From contig MFGV01000028.1 in NCBI GenBank assembly GCA_001778375.1, forward strand, positions 1-36,481: a stretch of 36,481 bases of DNA, given 5' to 3'. A model generated the notes under the pieces. That model worked only from the letters and a program-made list of their open reading frames with translations, ran no database searches and was not told the origin of the DNA. Source of the stretch: Candidatus Firestonebacteria bacterium RIFOXYD2_FULL_39_29. GTDB taxonomy: Bacteria > Oederibacteriota > D2-FULL-39-29. The position numbers and the translations under genes are program-made. Within the stretch, counting starts at the first letter, position 1; every line of letters begins with the position of its first letter. Positions 1-8,021 of the stretch are shown piece after piece.

Positions 1-257
1 AGTGCGATACATGGCTTGCTCCTTTGGAGTGAATATGCCATATTATATCATGTTAGTAATTTAATTGCGACACAGTCTGAATTACTAAGCACTAATAACT
101 AAACAATAACTAAGATCAAAATCATAAGAAATAAACGGAAGGAAACGTATTAAGATAATTACAATGATTTAGTTTAAGATTTAAATATTAAGTATTTGTT
201 CTTTGTTTAGAATTTAGTACTTAGATCTTAGTAATTGAATTTATGGAGGAGTTTTGT
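1..257. repeat. Leader region of the TolC gene with heptad-periodic inverted repeat
   Basis: No gene is seen here. At 11-41 an ATGGC/GCCAT stem encloses a CTCC-TTT-GGAG hairpin. From 85 the word CTAA recurs at 85, 92, 99 and 110. At 207, 214, 221 and 228 the complementary word TTAG recurs at an exact 7-nt spacing and ends about 15 nt before the ribosome binding site. The two arms are complementary and could form a long imperfect hairpin. The ~115-bp right half recurs before both downstream permease genes. The 17 bp at 63-79 recur inverted at 36425-36441. Confidence 0.7.
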
Positions 258-1550
258 ATGCGAACTATCTTAGTAATTTTATTTTTAACGGCCGGGGTTT
301 TGTATTCCGAACCTCTTACCCTTAATCAATGCATTGACCTTGCTCTGCAAAAGAGTCCGGATATTGTCTCATTGCAGAATGACTATGATTCAGGGAAGGC
401 AAAAGCCAGAGAGGTTAGAGCTGTTTTCTTTCCCCGTGTTTCTGCTTCTTTCACTGCAAATAAACAGGTAACCCCGACTTCTTCTCTTTTTGGATCTTCT
501 ATGGTTATTCCTGGACTGGGCAGTGAAATAGAAAATGTTTCTTATTCTCTTGGTGTCAGTGCTTCCCAGAATATCTGGGATTTTGGAAAATCCGTAGCGC
601 TTGAAAAACAGGTTTCTTTAAGTGAAGAACTTGCTTCTTTTCAACTGGAAAAGAAGAAAATAGAAGTAGCCTATAATGTAAAGAAAAGTTTTTATTCCTT
701 ATTGCAGGCTAAAGGAATGAGAGAAGCTTCTTTACTTACGGTAAACGATATGAAACATCTTTTGGAATCAGTCAGGGCCAGAAAAGAACAGGGTTTGGCT
801 ACACAGATAGATGTAATGAATGCTGAAGTAGAAGCTCTTAAATTTGAACTTGAAGCAAAAAAAGCGGTTAATCAGGTGGAGCTTGCAGCTTCTTCCCTGA
901 AAAACTTACTGGTAAAAAGTGATGAAGAAGAACTGGTGCTTTCCGAGGAAAAGTTGGTAGTTCCCGGTGAAGAACCCTTAGGGCTTAAATCTTATGAGGA
1001 AGCAAAAGCAAAATCAGTTGCTATGCGTATTGATTTTAAGGAGCTTAAGACCAGGGAAAAAATAGCCGAAGCTTCTGCAGGCGGCGCGTATGCGGAATTT
1101 TGGCCTTCTGTCTCAGGCCAGGCCGGCTATCAATATACCGGAACTGATTTGTCCCTCAAAGATAAAAGCTGGAATGTGGGTTTGAGCGTTTCTGTCCCGC
1201 TTTTTAGCGGTTTTTCAAGATTAGCCAAGGTTGATCAGGCAGAACTTGCTCTAAAAAGTATAGCTTCTGCGCAGAAACTTTTAGAACAGGCAATAATACT
1301 GCAAGTGAAAAATAACTATTTTAAAATTAGAGAAAATAAGCAGAATTATGAATTTGCTATAGCAAAGCTGGAATATCTGAAAAAGAATCTTGAAGCGGTT
1401 AATGCCAAGTATGAGCAAGGATTATCCACTTTAACTGATTTAATAGAAGCGCAGACGAAAAAGAACAGCGCTGAATTAGAAAATCTGCAAGCGCTTTATG
1501 CCTATCATACGGCATTAAATGAGCTTGAGTATTCCATTGGAGGAAAGTAA
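258..1550 (+). CDS. TolC-family outer membrane efflux protein
   Basis: Outer-membrane channel of a tripartite export system. The start at 258 has a GGAGGAG ribosome binding site at 245-251 with 6-nt spacing; an upstream in-frame ATG at 243 would overlap that site and is less likely. The N-terminus is a signal peptide (MRTILVILFLTAGVLYS). Two outer-membrane-efflux-protein repeats follow, roughly residues 20-215 and 220-425, both rich in long Ala/Glu/Lys coiled-coil helices, with the typical 'LTLNQCIDLALQKSPDI' opening. The length of about 430 aa is usual for the family. The adaptor gene starts at the very next base after the stop codon, so the two are surely co-translated. The substrate cannot be deduced. 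Confidence 0.93.
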   Translation: MRTILVILFLTAGVLYSEPLTLNQCIDLALQKSPDIVSLQNDYDSGKAKAREVRAVFFPRVSASFTANKQVTPTSSLFGSSMVIPGLGSEIENVSYSLGVSASQNIWDFGKSVALEKQVSLSEELASFQLEKKKIEVAYNVKKSFYSLLQAKGMREASLLTVNDMKHLLESVRARKEQGLATQIDVMNAEVEALKFELEAKKAVNQVELAASSLKNLLVKSDEEELVLSEEKLVVPGEEPLGLKSYEEAKAKSVAMRIDFKELKTREKIAEASAGGAYAEFWPSVSGQAGYQYTGTDLSLKDKSWNVGLSVSVPLFSGFSRLAKVDQAELALKSIASAQKLLEQAIILQVKNNYFKIRENKQNYEFAIAKLEYLKKNLEAVNAKYEQGLSTLTDLIEAQTKKNSAELENLQALYAYHTALNELEYSIGGK

Positions 1551-2483
1551 ATGAAAATCAGGATATTGGCAGGGCTTGTTTTATCTGCAGTGCTAATTAG
1601 CGGCTGCGGTATGAACGGAGGCACAGAAGTAAAGCTTGCAAAGGCCGTTAAGGGTGAGCTGGTGGTTAATGTTCAGGCTACCGGTACAGTAAGGTCAAAT
1701 AATGAAGCTAAACTTACGACCGTAGCCTCCGGCAGAGTAAGTAAAATATTTGCGGAAGAAAATCAATACGTGGAAAAAGAGAAGCTTTTGTTGGAACTGG
1801 ATTCTACGGCTCAAGCAGGTAAAGATTTCCAAAGAATGAACTCTCTTTCTGAAAAAGGTTTCCTGGCTCCCCAGCAGGCCGAACAGGCAAAAGAACAGTG
1901 GAAAAATACTTTTATCTCTGCACCTTTTGCGGGTACAATTGTAAAAAAATTCATCGAAGTTGGTGAAACTCTCTACGGCGGAACTCCGGCTTTAATGATG
2001 GCTGACTTAAATGACATGACCTTTGAGTCAAATATTGATGAAACAGATATCGGCCAGTTAAAAATAAACCAGAGAGCTGAAGTTGTTCTGGATGCCTATA
2101 AAGAAACAAGGCTTGCTGCAACGATAATATTTATTTCTAAAAGCAGTCTGGAAGTAAAAGAGAAAGGTATTACCTATCAGGTAAAAGCCCGTCTTGATAA
2201 ATCCTCCTTAACGCTGCGTCTCGGTATGACCGGTGATATTTACGTGAAAGTAGACAATAAAAGTAATGTCCTGATGGTCCCTTACACAGCTATAGGTGAT
2301 GACAAAGACGGAAAGTATGTTTTTATCGTAGAAAAAGACAAAGCAGTAAAGAAAAGTATTAAAACCGGCCTCGAAAGCTATGATAATACCGAAATAATTT
2401 CAGGTTTAAAAGAGGGCAACAGCGTTGTCGAAGCAAATATTTCAAAGATAAAAGACGGACAGAAAGTGAAAGTGACACAGTGA
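1551..2483 (+). CDS. HlyD/MacA-type periplasmic adaptor lipoprotein
   Basis: Membrane-fusion protein linking an inner-membrane ABC permease to the TolC-type channel. It begins with a lipoprotein signal peptide and lipobox (LISGC, Cys19). A biotinyl-lipoyl-like half-domain follows (ATGTVRSNNEAKLTTVASGRV), then a very short helical hairpin (about residues 90-115), the second lipoyl half (SAPFAGTIVKKFIEVGETL), a beta-barrel domain and a C-terminal membrane-proximal domain. At 310 aa it is shorter than MacA (about 370), mainly because the coiled-coil hairpin is reduced. It abuts the TolC gene with zero spacing. It is probably the adaptor for the two MacB-type permeases downstream. The family call is secure; the substrate is unknown. 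Confidence 0.9.
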   Translation: MKIRILAGLVLSAVLISGCGMNGGTEVKLAKAVKGELVVNVQATGTVRSNNEAKLTTVASGRVSKIFAEENQYVEKEKLLLELDSTAQAGKDFQRMNSLSEKGFLAPQQAEQAKEQWKNTFISAPFAGTIVKKFIEVGETLYGGTPALMMADLNDMTFESNIDETDIGQLKINQRAEVVLDAYKETRLAATIIFISKSSLEVKEKGITYQVKARLDKSSLTLRLGMTGDIYVKVDNKSNVLMVPYTAIGDDKDGKYVFIVEKDKAVKKSIKTGLESYDNTEIISGLKEGNSVVEANISKIKDGQKVKVTQ

Positions 2484-2649
2484 AGTGCAATTACTAAGAA
2501 TTAAGCACTAAACACTAAAAAGGAAGATATTTAATATAAGTACAATAATTTATTTTAGTATTTAGAATTTAGTTATTAGTATTTGCTCTAAGGTTTGTTT
2601 AGTGCTTAGAATTTAGATCTTAGTTATTGTCTTTAATTAAGGAGTTTTA
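2484..2649. repeat. Intergenic heptad repeat, copy B
   Basis: CTAA words at 2494, 2508 and 2515 (7-nt register) face TTAG words at 2599, 2606, 2613 and 2620, again exactly 7 nt apart. The core from about 2518 (AAAGGAAGATA...) to about 2628 is recognisably the same as the segment before the TolC gene and the one at 4018-4118. No open reading frame of note is present. The repeat ends directly at the AAGGAG ribosome binding site (2639-2644) of the permease gene. Confidence 0.8.
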
Positions 2650-3873
2650 TTGAACTTCAGTGAGAGTTTTTACATATCCCTGCGGAATTTAAGAACGAAT
2701 AAAGTCCGCTCGTTTCTTACTATGCTTGGCATAATTATCGGTGTGATGTCGATAGTTCTATTGATTTCTATAATCTCAGGTACTCAGGCAAAGATTGAGG
2801 GTGAGATTAATTCCATGGGGTCCAATGTTCTGCAGCTTGTTCCCGGCAACTCTGATGAAATGCACGGTCCTCCGGGTACATTTACTGTCAATAAATTAAA
2901 GCTGAGTCATGTTGATATGCTGGAAGCAAAAAGCAGTTACGCGATAAAAGCTTGTCCTATTTATTTGACCATGGGAACGACAGTTAAATATAAAAGAAAA
3001 AGCAGAAATACCACGGTGATTGCCGGCACCGGTTCCAGTTTTCCGTATGTCAGGAATTGGAATGTTTCTGAGGGTACGTATTTTAGAGATGAAGATGTTA
3101 AAGCTTCAAGAAAAGTTTGCGCGGTTGGAGATACCATTGTAAGGGATTTGTACGGCGGGAGCAGTCCGATAGGCAAAGAGATTTATGTAAACGGGAAGAA
3201 GCTCCTTATTATTGGAGTCACGGAAAAAAAAGGCAAAACCTTCGGGCAGGATAGTGATGATATTCTGGCAATGCCTATAACTACTGCTCAGGAGATCTTG
3301 GGCTCTTCGACAATAAATCAGATAATTATTAAAGTCCCTGATCCAAAAAATACGGCGAAGGCAATGAATGAAATAAAAAGACAGATGCTTGCACAAATGG
3401 ACAAAGAAGACTTCTCATTGAATAGTCAGAGTGAGTTGTTGAAAACTTTCGGCAGTTTTGCCGCTATTTTGAATGTAGTTATGGGCTGTGTAGCGAGTAT
3501 CTCTCTCTTTGTGGGAGGAATCGGTATTATGAATATTATGCTTGTGACCGTGAAAGAAAGGACCAGAGAGATAGGGATAAGAAAAGCCGTAGGAGCAAAA
3601 TCAAGGGACATCCTGGTTCAATTCATTACTGAAGCGGTATTTCTTGCAATTACCGGAGGAGTAATAGGTATTGTCTTAGCCGTATCTATAATAAATGCCG
3701 CAAACCCTCTGCAAAAAGTAATATTAGATTCTGTAGTCGTGCCGTTGAAGGCGAATACAACTTCAATTATTATAGCATTTGTATTTTCCAGTTTAGTAGG
3801 TATCTTTTTTGGAACCTATCCGGCCGTTAAAGCCGCTAAAACAGACCCTATTATCGCCCTAAGATACGAATAG
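2650..3873 (+). CDS. MacB-type ABC transporter permease (first paralogue)
   Basis: Inner-membrane permease of the MacB/FtsX superfamily. The TTG start at 2650 is supported by AAGGAG at 2639-2644 and by alignment with the ATG start of the second paralogue (MNFSESF versus MNLSENF). Topology is typical: one membrane segment near residues 22-43, a large periplasmic MacB_PCD domain (about 45-255), then three C-terminal membrane segments in the FtsX domain with 'GGIGIMNIMLVTVKERTREIG' and the terminal 'KTDPIIALRYE'. At 407 aa it lacks the N-terminal ATPase domain of true MacB, so it must use a separate ATP-binding subunit, which is not in this window. The next gene is a close paralogue, so the pair may be a heterodimer. 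Confidence 0.92.
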   Translation: MNFSESFYISLRNLRTNKVRSFLTMLGIIIGVMSIVLLISIISGTQAKIEGEINSMGSNVLQLVPGNSDEMHGPPGTFTVNKLKLSHVDMLEAKSSYAIKACPIYLTMGTTVKYKRKSRNTTVIAGTGSSFPYVRNWNVSEGTYFRDEDVKASRKVCAVGDTIVRDLYGGSSPIGKEIYVNGKKLLIIGVTEKKGKTFGQDSDDILAMPITTAQEILGSSTINQIIIKVPDPKNTAKAMNEIKRQMLAQMDKEDFSLNSQSELLKTFGSFAAILNVVMGCVASISLFVGGIGIMNIMLVTVKERTREIGIRKAVGAKSRDILVQFITEAVFLAITGGVIGIVLAVSIINAANPLQKVILDSVVVPLKANTTSIIIAFVFSSLVGIFFGTYPAVKAAKTDPIIALRYE

Positions 3874-4132
3874 GGCTAATAAGAAAAGTAATAACTAAGA
3901 TCAAAGCACTAAGCACTAAGAAAAACAATGACTAAGTAATAATTAATAAGCAAAGCTTTTCTCGAATGGTAGTATATTTAAGTGTCAATTAAATATTGAC
4001 ACAGCGAGATAAGCACTAAAAAGGAAGATAATTAATATAAGTACAATGATTTAGTTTAAGATTTAGTTATTAAGTATTTGTTGTTTGTTTAGAATTTAGT
4101 GCTTAAATCTTAGTGATTGATTTTAGGAGTTT
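3874..4132. repeat. Intergenic heptad repeat, copy C
   Basis: This 259-bp gap has no gene. CTAAG words fill its left part (3890-3935). A TGTCAATTAAATATTGACA inverted repeat lies at 3981-3999. The ~115-bp conserved core follows (about 4018-4118), with TTAG at 4089, 4096 and 4110 and TTAA at 4103, all in one 7-nt register. It ends just before the AGGAG ribosome binding site at 4125-4129. Copies A, B and C therefore precede three consecutive transport genes. Confidence 0.8.
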
Positions 4133-5335
4133 ATGAATCTCTCAGAGAATTTTAAAATATCATTCAGGAACCTCTGGACCGGTAAAATGAGGACTTTCCT
4201 AACTTTGCTTGGCATTATTATTGGGGTAATGTCAATTGTCCTGCTTGTTTCCGTGATCAATGGCTCTAAAACCCAGATTGAGGATGAAATTCTTGCAATG
4301 GGTTCAAATATGCTTATGGTTGTTCCCGGAAATAGTGAAGCGACTATGGGGCCGCCGGGCTCTTTCACCGTAAATAAACTTCGTCTAAGACATTTAGACC
4401 TGATTGAAGCAAGAAGCAGCTATGGTGCGGAGACCTGTCCGGAATATGACATGATGGGTATTATTGCAAAGTATAAAAATGAAAGCAGGAATATTTTAGG
4501 TGTTGCAGGCGTAGGTGCAAATTTTGAAAAAGTTTACACCTGGAAAGTTGAAACCGGAGCGTTTTTCCGCGAGGATGATGTGAAATCCGCCCGCCGAGTA
4601 TGCGTTGTGGGTGAGACTGTGGTAAAGAACCTCTTTCAAGGTTTAAATCCCATAGGGAAAGACCTTACCGTCAGAGGCATGAAATTTAGAGTAATCGGAA
4701 TAATAGAGCCAAAAGGAAAGATGTTCGGTATGGATATGGATAATGCCATCTACATGCCGATTACAACGGCGCATAATATGACCGGCTCAAGCGAAATCCA
4801 TCAGATAACCATCAGGATTCCGGATGCAAAAAATATTGATAAAGCCGTAGCTGAGACAAAAAGAACACTCTTAATGGATTTGGAGAAGACGGACTTTAGC
4901 GTCACCACGCAAGGCGAGTCTTTAGAAATGTTCAAAAGCATCATGTCCGCGATGGAGCTGATCACTTACGTTATCGCAAGTATATCTTTGCTGGTCGGTG
5001 GTATCGGAATCATGAACATAATGCTTGTCACCGTGACCGAAAGAACAAAAGAGATAGGTCTCCGTAAAGCCGTAGGCGCCTCGTCAAATAATATCTTGTT
5101 TCAGTTCCTTGTAGAAGCTATTATCGTGACAATTATGGGCGGAATAATCGGTATCCTTGCATCTATAGGAATTCTGGCTGCAATAGCTCCTTTTATCCCA
5201 TTCCCATTGAAGGCCTCTATGACTTCTATTATCATTTCCTTTACCTTCTCCAGTCTGATAGGAGTATTTTTCGGCACCTACCCCGCCCTAAAAGCCGCCA
5301 GAACCGACCCGATAGTTGCATTAAGATATGAGTAA
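4133..5335 (+). CDS. MacB-type ABC transporter permease (second paralogue)
   Basis: Second permease of the export system, collinear with the preceding one over its whole length: shared 'LTLLGIIIGVMSIVLL' first membrane segment, 'VPGNS..MGPPGSFTVNKL' periplasmic motif, 'GGIGIMNIMLVTVTERTKEIGLRKAVGAS' FtsX segment and 'DPIVALRYE' end. The ATG at 4133 is preceded by AGGAG (4125-4129). At 400 aa it too lacks an ATPase domain. It probably arose by tandem duplication that included the upstream repeat. It ends the transport cluster. A small TAACT-GAAA-AGTTA hairpin lies at 5361-5374, but no convincing T-tract terminator follows. Confidence 0.92.
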   Translation: MNLSENFKISFRNLWTGKMRTFLTLLGIIIGVMSIVLLVSVINGSKTQIEDEILAMGSNMLMVVPGNSEATMGPPGSFTVNKLRLRHLDLIEARSSYGAETCPEYDMMGIIAKYKNESRNILGVAGVGANFEKVYTWKVETGAFFREDDVKSARRVCVVGETVVKNLFQGLNPIGKDLTVRGMKFRVIGIIEPKGKMFGMDMDNAIYMPITTAHNMTGSSEIHQITIRIPDAKNIDKAVAETKRTLLMDLEKTDFSVTTQGESLEMFKSIMSAMELITYVIASISLLVGGIGIMNIMLVTVTERTKEIGLRKAVGASSNNILFQFLVEAIIVTIMGGIIGILASIGILAAIAPFIPFPLKASMTSIIISFTFSSLIGVFFGTYPALKAARTDPIVALRYE

Positions 5336-5376
5336 AAAAATTGTATTATATTAAAGACTTTAACTGAAAAGTTAGA

Positions 5377-5382
5377 TATAAT
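5377..5382 (+). promoter_or_regulatory. Possible -10 element (TATAAT) of the response-regulator gene
   Basis: A consensus TATAAT at 5377-5382 lies 38 nt upstream of the chosen start codon at 5420. No good -35 box is found at 16-18 nt upstream, so the call rests on the -10 hexamer and its position only. Confidence 0.35.
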
Positions 5383-5419
5383 ATTAATGAAGTAAAATAT
5401 AGAATACAAGGGGTTGATT

Positions 5420-6046
5420 ATGGCTGAAATGTTAATTGTTGATGACGAAAAAAATATTTTAGAAGCTTTGAATATATTATTTAAAGATCAACATAAGATA
5501 ACGTTATGCAGTACAGGTAGTGAAACATTAGATGTAATAAATAAGAAAAACTTTGACATTGTTTTGCTCGATCAATATTTGGGTGATATGAGAGGAAATG
5601 AAATACTAAAAGTAATAAAAGAAAGGAATGATAATACGAGCGTGGTAATGATATCAGGGTACAAAACAAAAGAGCTTGTTTTTGAAGCCGGAAAATTTGG
5701 TGCAGATGAATACGTAGTTAAACCTTTTGATAAAGATGAGCTGTTGAATATAATTGAACATTTGACGCAGAAAAACATGCCGAATACAAAAGAATTGCAG
5801 GGAAAACCGGCAGATGTAATATATGAGTCTAATGACATGGAAAGCGCCAAAGAATATATATTCTCAAATGAAGAAATTAGCATTATGAAACTTTTGTGCG
5901 AGGGGAAATCTAACAGAGAAACATCTTTACTTCTTAATAAAAAAGAGTCATTTGTGAAAAACGCTTTACATATAATATTCATAAAGCTAAGAGTGAAAAA
6001 TAGAGTTGAAGCGGTAAATAAAATTAAGGATATTCTTAAGATTTGA
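5420..6046 (+). CDS. Response regulator, REC domain plus LuxR-type HTH
   Basis: Two-component response regulator of the NarL/LuxR type. Counting from the ATG at 5420, the receiver domain (residues 1-120) has the acidic pair D8/D9, the phospho-acceptor D51 (LLDQ), S79 and K101 (VKPF). A C-terminal LuxR/GerE helix-turn-helix occupies about 148-208 (ISIMKLLCEGKSNRETSLLL ... VKNRVEAV). The linker is about 30 residues. The start was chosen because AAGGGG (5408-5413) has 6-nt spacing to this ATG; the TTG at 5414 is too close. No histidine kinase is adjacent, so the partner is unknown. The target may be the strong promoter at 6226-6255 or the palindrome before it; this is inference from proximity. 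Confidence 0.9.
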   Translation: MAEMLIVDDEKNILEALNILFKDQHKITLCSTGSETLDVINKKNFDIVLLDQYLGDMRGNEILKVIKERNDNTSVVMISGYKTKELVFEAGKFGADEYVVKPFDKDELLNIIEHLTQKNMPNTKELQGKPADVIYESNDMESAKEYIFSNEEISIMKLLCEGKSNRETSLLLNKKESFVKNALHIIFIKLRVKNRVEAVNKIKDILKI

Positions 6047-6138
6047 TTGTTTGATGAAAAATGATATACCTGACATTTAAGTTATCTTTTTTGGACGGTT
6101 GCATCGGGATAATCATGTATTGTAAGCGCCTGTCAAAA

Positions 6139-6176
6139 TAAACTTTAGTTTAAACGAAAGTTTAAACTAAAGTTTA
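6139..6176. promoter_or_regulatory. Perfect 17-bp palindrome with GAAA loop (operator or RNA hairpin)
   Basis: TAAACTTTAGTTTAAAC at 6139-6155 is exactly complementary to 6160-6176, with GAAA as the 4-nt loop. It sits about 50 bp upstream of the -35 box of the 6287 gene. As DNA it could be an operator. As RNA it would be a GNRA-capped hairpin. The A-run after it (6176-6184) would make it terminator-like only on the minus strand, where no gene ends. Confidence 0.75.
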
Positions 6177-6225
6177 AAAAAAAATACAAAAAAAGAAAAA
6201 TAAAGTATATATTTTTGTATTTATA

Positions 6226-6255
6226 TTGACATTAAAATAAAATATGTGGTATAAA
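6226..6255 (+). promoter_or_regulatory. Sigma70-type promoter of the secreted HxH protein gene
   Basis: TTGACA at 6226-6231 and TATAAA at 6250-6255 are separated by 18 nt, in a very AT-rich stretch, 31 nt before the start codon at 6287. It lies downstream of the palindrome at 6139-6176. Confidence 0.7.
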
Positions 6256-6286
6256 TTTATATTAAAAATTCAAGGGGAGAAATATT

Positions 6287-7291
6287 ATGAAAAGTTTCAA
6301 GATGTTTTTGGCTGTCGCAATTACAGCGGGAATTGTTTGTGCGGATGTTCCAATGCTGATAAACTATCCCGGAAAGTTGACAGAAAAAAATGGAAACCCG
6401 ATTACGGGTACTAAGAGTATCAAGTTTTCGCTCTATGATGCCGAGAGTTCCGGAACGGAAAAGTGGAACGGAACATATTCGGTAGAAGTGAATAAAGGAG
6501 TCTTTAACGTGCTTTTAGGTTCAGGAGCATCACCTTTTTCTTCAACTCTAGATTTTAGCACAAACTACTGGTTAGAAATATCGGTAAGCGGTGAAGTTAT
6601 GTCCCCTCGCCAAAGAATCTCAAGTGTCGGATATTCAATAAGGTCAGAATTTTCTAATAGAGCGGATGTTGTAAATACTCCATTGGTTTATGCTGGTTGT
6701 GGTGACATCGATTCCAGTGTGTCAGAAAAAATATATATTCATTTAGATAAAGTTCCGCGTTCTGTGAAGTTATACCTGTATGGCGAAAAAATGAGTACAC
6801 TGTTTTATTCGGAGATGGGGAGTCATAATCATACTGCATCTAGTGGAAATTCAGGAGATCATGGTCACAATATACTTACAGATAATACGAATACTTGGTT
6901 TGGCGCTTCTACATGCATAGGAACTGTGGATGACAGTGATTCTACTAGGGCTTGGAGATCTTGGCCGATTCAGAATTCAGGGAGCCATAATCATTCAATA
7001 GCTGTAAATAATAATGGCAACCCTTCTGTTAATGCAGGCAATAATAATAAAACATATCCTGATTCAGTTAGGGTGTTGATTGATGGATTGAATAAAACTG
7101 GTTTCATTGGGAATCCAAATGGTAAAAACTATTGGAACTCAATTAATAGCACTTGGGGGGATGGTTCTCACGAGTTTTCTTCTGGTGAGTTAAATTTAAC
7201 TTCATATCTATTAAGTACTGGTGAGCATAAAATAGAATTTACAGAAAGCTCAGGAGGAAGAATCAGATATAATCTTTATATATATTATTAA
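6287..7291 (+). CDS. Secreted protein with three HxH motifs, function unknown
   Basis: Exported protein of unknown function. A signal peptide (residues 1-19, MKSFKMFLAVAITAGIVCA) is followed by a beta-rich module (22-125) of the kind 'YPGKLTEKNGNPITGTKSI...F.LYDA...W...V.V..GVFNVLLGS', seen at the N-terminus of many large secreted proteins of candidate phyla. The middle (178-250) is Asn/Gly/Ser-rich and holds three HxH motifs (H180/H182, H192/H194, H234/H236), resembling the metal-binding HxH motifs of phage tail-fibre tips. The C-terminus (about 275-334) is again beta-rich. GGGGAG lies just before the start. It has its own promoter, and two methyltransferase genes follow directly. A surface or adhesin role is inference only. 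Confidence 0.75.
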   Translation: MKSFKMFLAVAITAGIVCADVPMLINYPGKLTEKNGNPITGTKSIKFSLYDAESSGTEKWNGTYSVEVNKGVFNVLLGSGASPFSSTLDFSTNYWLEISVSGEVMSPRQRISSVGYSIRSEFSNRADVVNTPLVYAGCGDIDSSVSEKIYIHLDKVPRSVKLYLYGEKMSTLFYSEMGSHNHTASSGNSGDHGHNILTDNTNTWFGASTCIGTVDDSDSTRAWRSWPIQNSGSHNHSIAVNNNGNPSVNAGNNNKTYPDSVRVLIDGLNKTGFIGNPNGKNYWNSINSTWGDGSHEFSSGELNLTSYLLSTGEHKIEFTESSGGRIRYNLYIYY

Positions 7292-7295
7292 TAAT

Positions 7296-8009
7296 ATGCG
7301 CAAAGAAAATAGAAGAATTAAGACATATTATAAAAGCAGAAATCAAGATACGAATAATGTGAAATATTCATATCTTGATACAGGTAATTTGTATATTATT
7401 CAATCAAGAGAAAGAAAGTTATTGAGAATTATTAATGAGATTGGAGTTAAAGACTTGTCAGCAAAAAATATTTTGGACATTGGATGCGGTTCAGGAAATG
7501 CCCTGCGTAATATGGTGCAGTATGGCGCAAAACCTAAACATCTATTTGGCTTAGATCTTTTTTCTGATAGGATAAAAAAAGCAAGAGAGTTATCTTCTGA
7601 TATTGATTTTGTAAAAGGTGATGCAATATCTCTTCCCTATAGGAGCAGATACTTTGATATAGTGACACAATTTACTGTATTCACGTCAATACTTGAAATG
7701 AAAGTAAAACAAGAGATTGCAAAAGAGATGGTTAGGGTCTTGAAAAAAGATGGTTATATATTTTGGTATGATATGCGTGTTACAAATCCTGCAGACAAAA
7801 ATCTTAAATCTATTGGCAAAAGAGAGATCAAAGACTTATTTGTTAGTTGTGACGTAAAGTTCTATTCTGTGACTTTAAACCCGTTTATATCCAGGCGATT
7901 AGCAAATATTTCAATAATATTATGCAATTTGCTAGAAAAGATTGGAGTATTTAATAGTCATTATTTTGCTGTAATTAAAAAAAGTAAACTACAGAAGCAG
8001 GGAGGCTGA
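7296..8009 (+). CDS. SAM-dependent methyltransferase (Methyltransf_11 type)
   Basis: Class I SAM-dependent methyltransferase of about 237 aa. Motif I is ILDIGCGSGN (about residues 59-68). An acidic strand-2 end follows (FGLDLFSDRI), then the 'GDAISLPY....FDIV' segment and the 'EMVRVLKKDGYIFWYDMR' strand typical of the UbiE/Methyltransf_11 fold. The ATG at 7296 is 4 nt after the previous stop and has no clear ribosome binding site, so translation is probably coupled. The substrate is unknown; the position after a secreted protein and before a second methyltransferase suggests modification of a surface glycan, lipid or protein. Confidence 0.82.
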   Translation: MRKENRRIKTYYKSRNQDTNNVKYSYLDTGNLYIIQSRERKLLRIINEIGVKDLSAKNILDIGCGSGNALRNMVQYGAKPKHLFGLDLFSDRIKKARELSSDIDFVKGDAISLPYRSRYFDIVTQFTVFTSILEMKVKQEIAKEMVRVLKKDGYIFWYDMRVTNPADKNLKSIGKREIKDLFVSCDVKFYSVTLNPFISRRLANISIILCNLLEKIGVFNSHYFAVIKKSKLQKQGG

Positions 8010-8021
8010 GATATTATTTTT

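Noticed and set aside
243-257. Earlier start for the TolC-family gene
   Set aside because: That ATG overlaps the GGAGGAG site that serves the ATG at 258.
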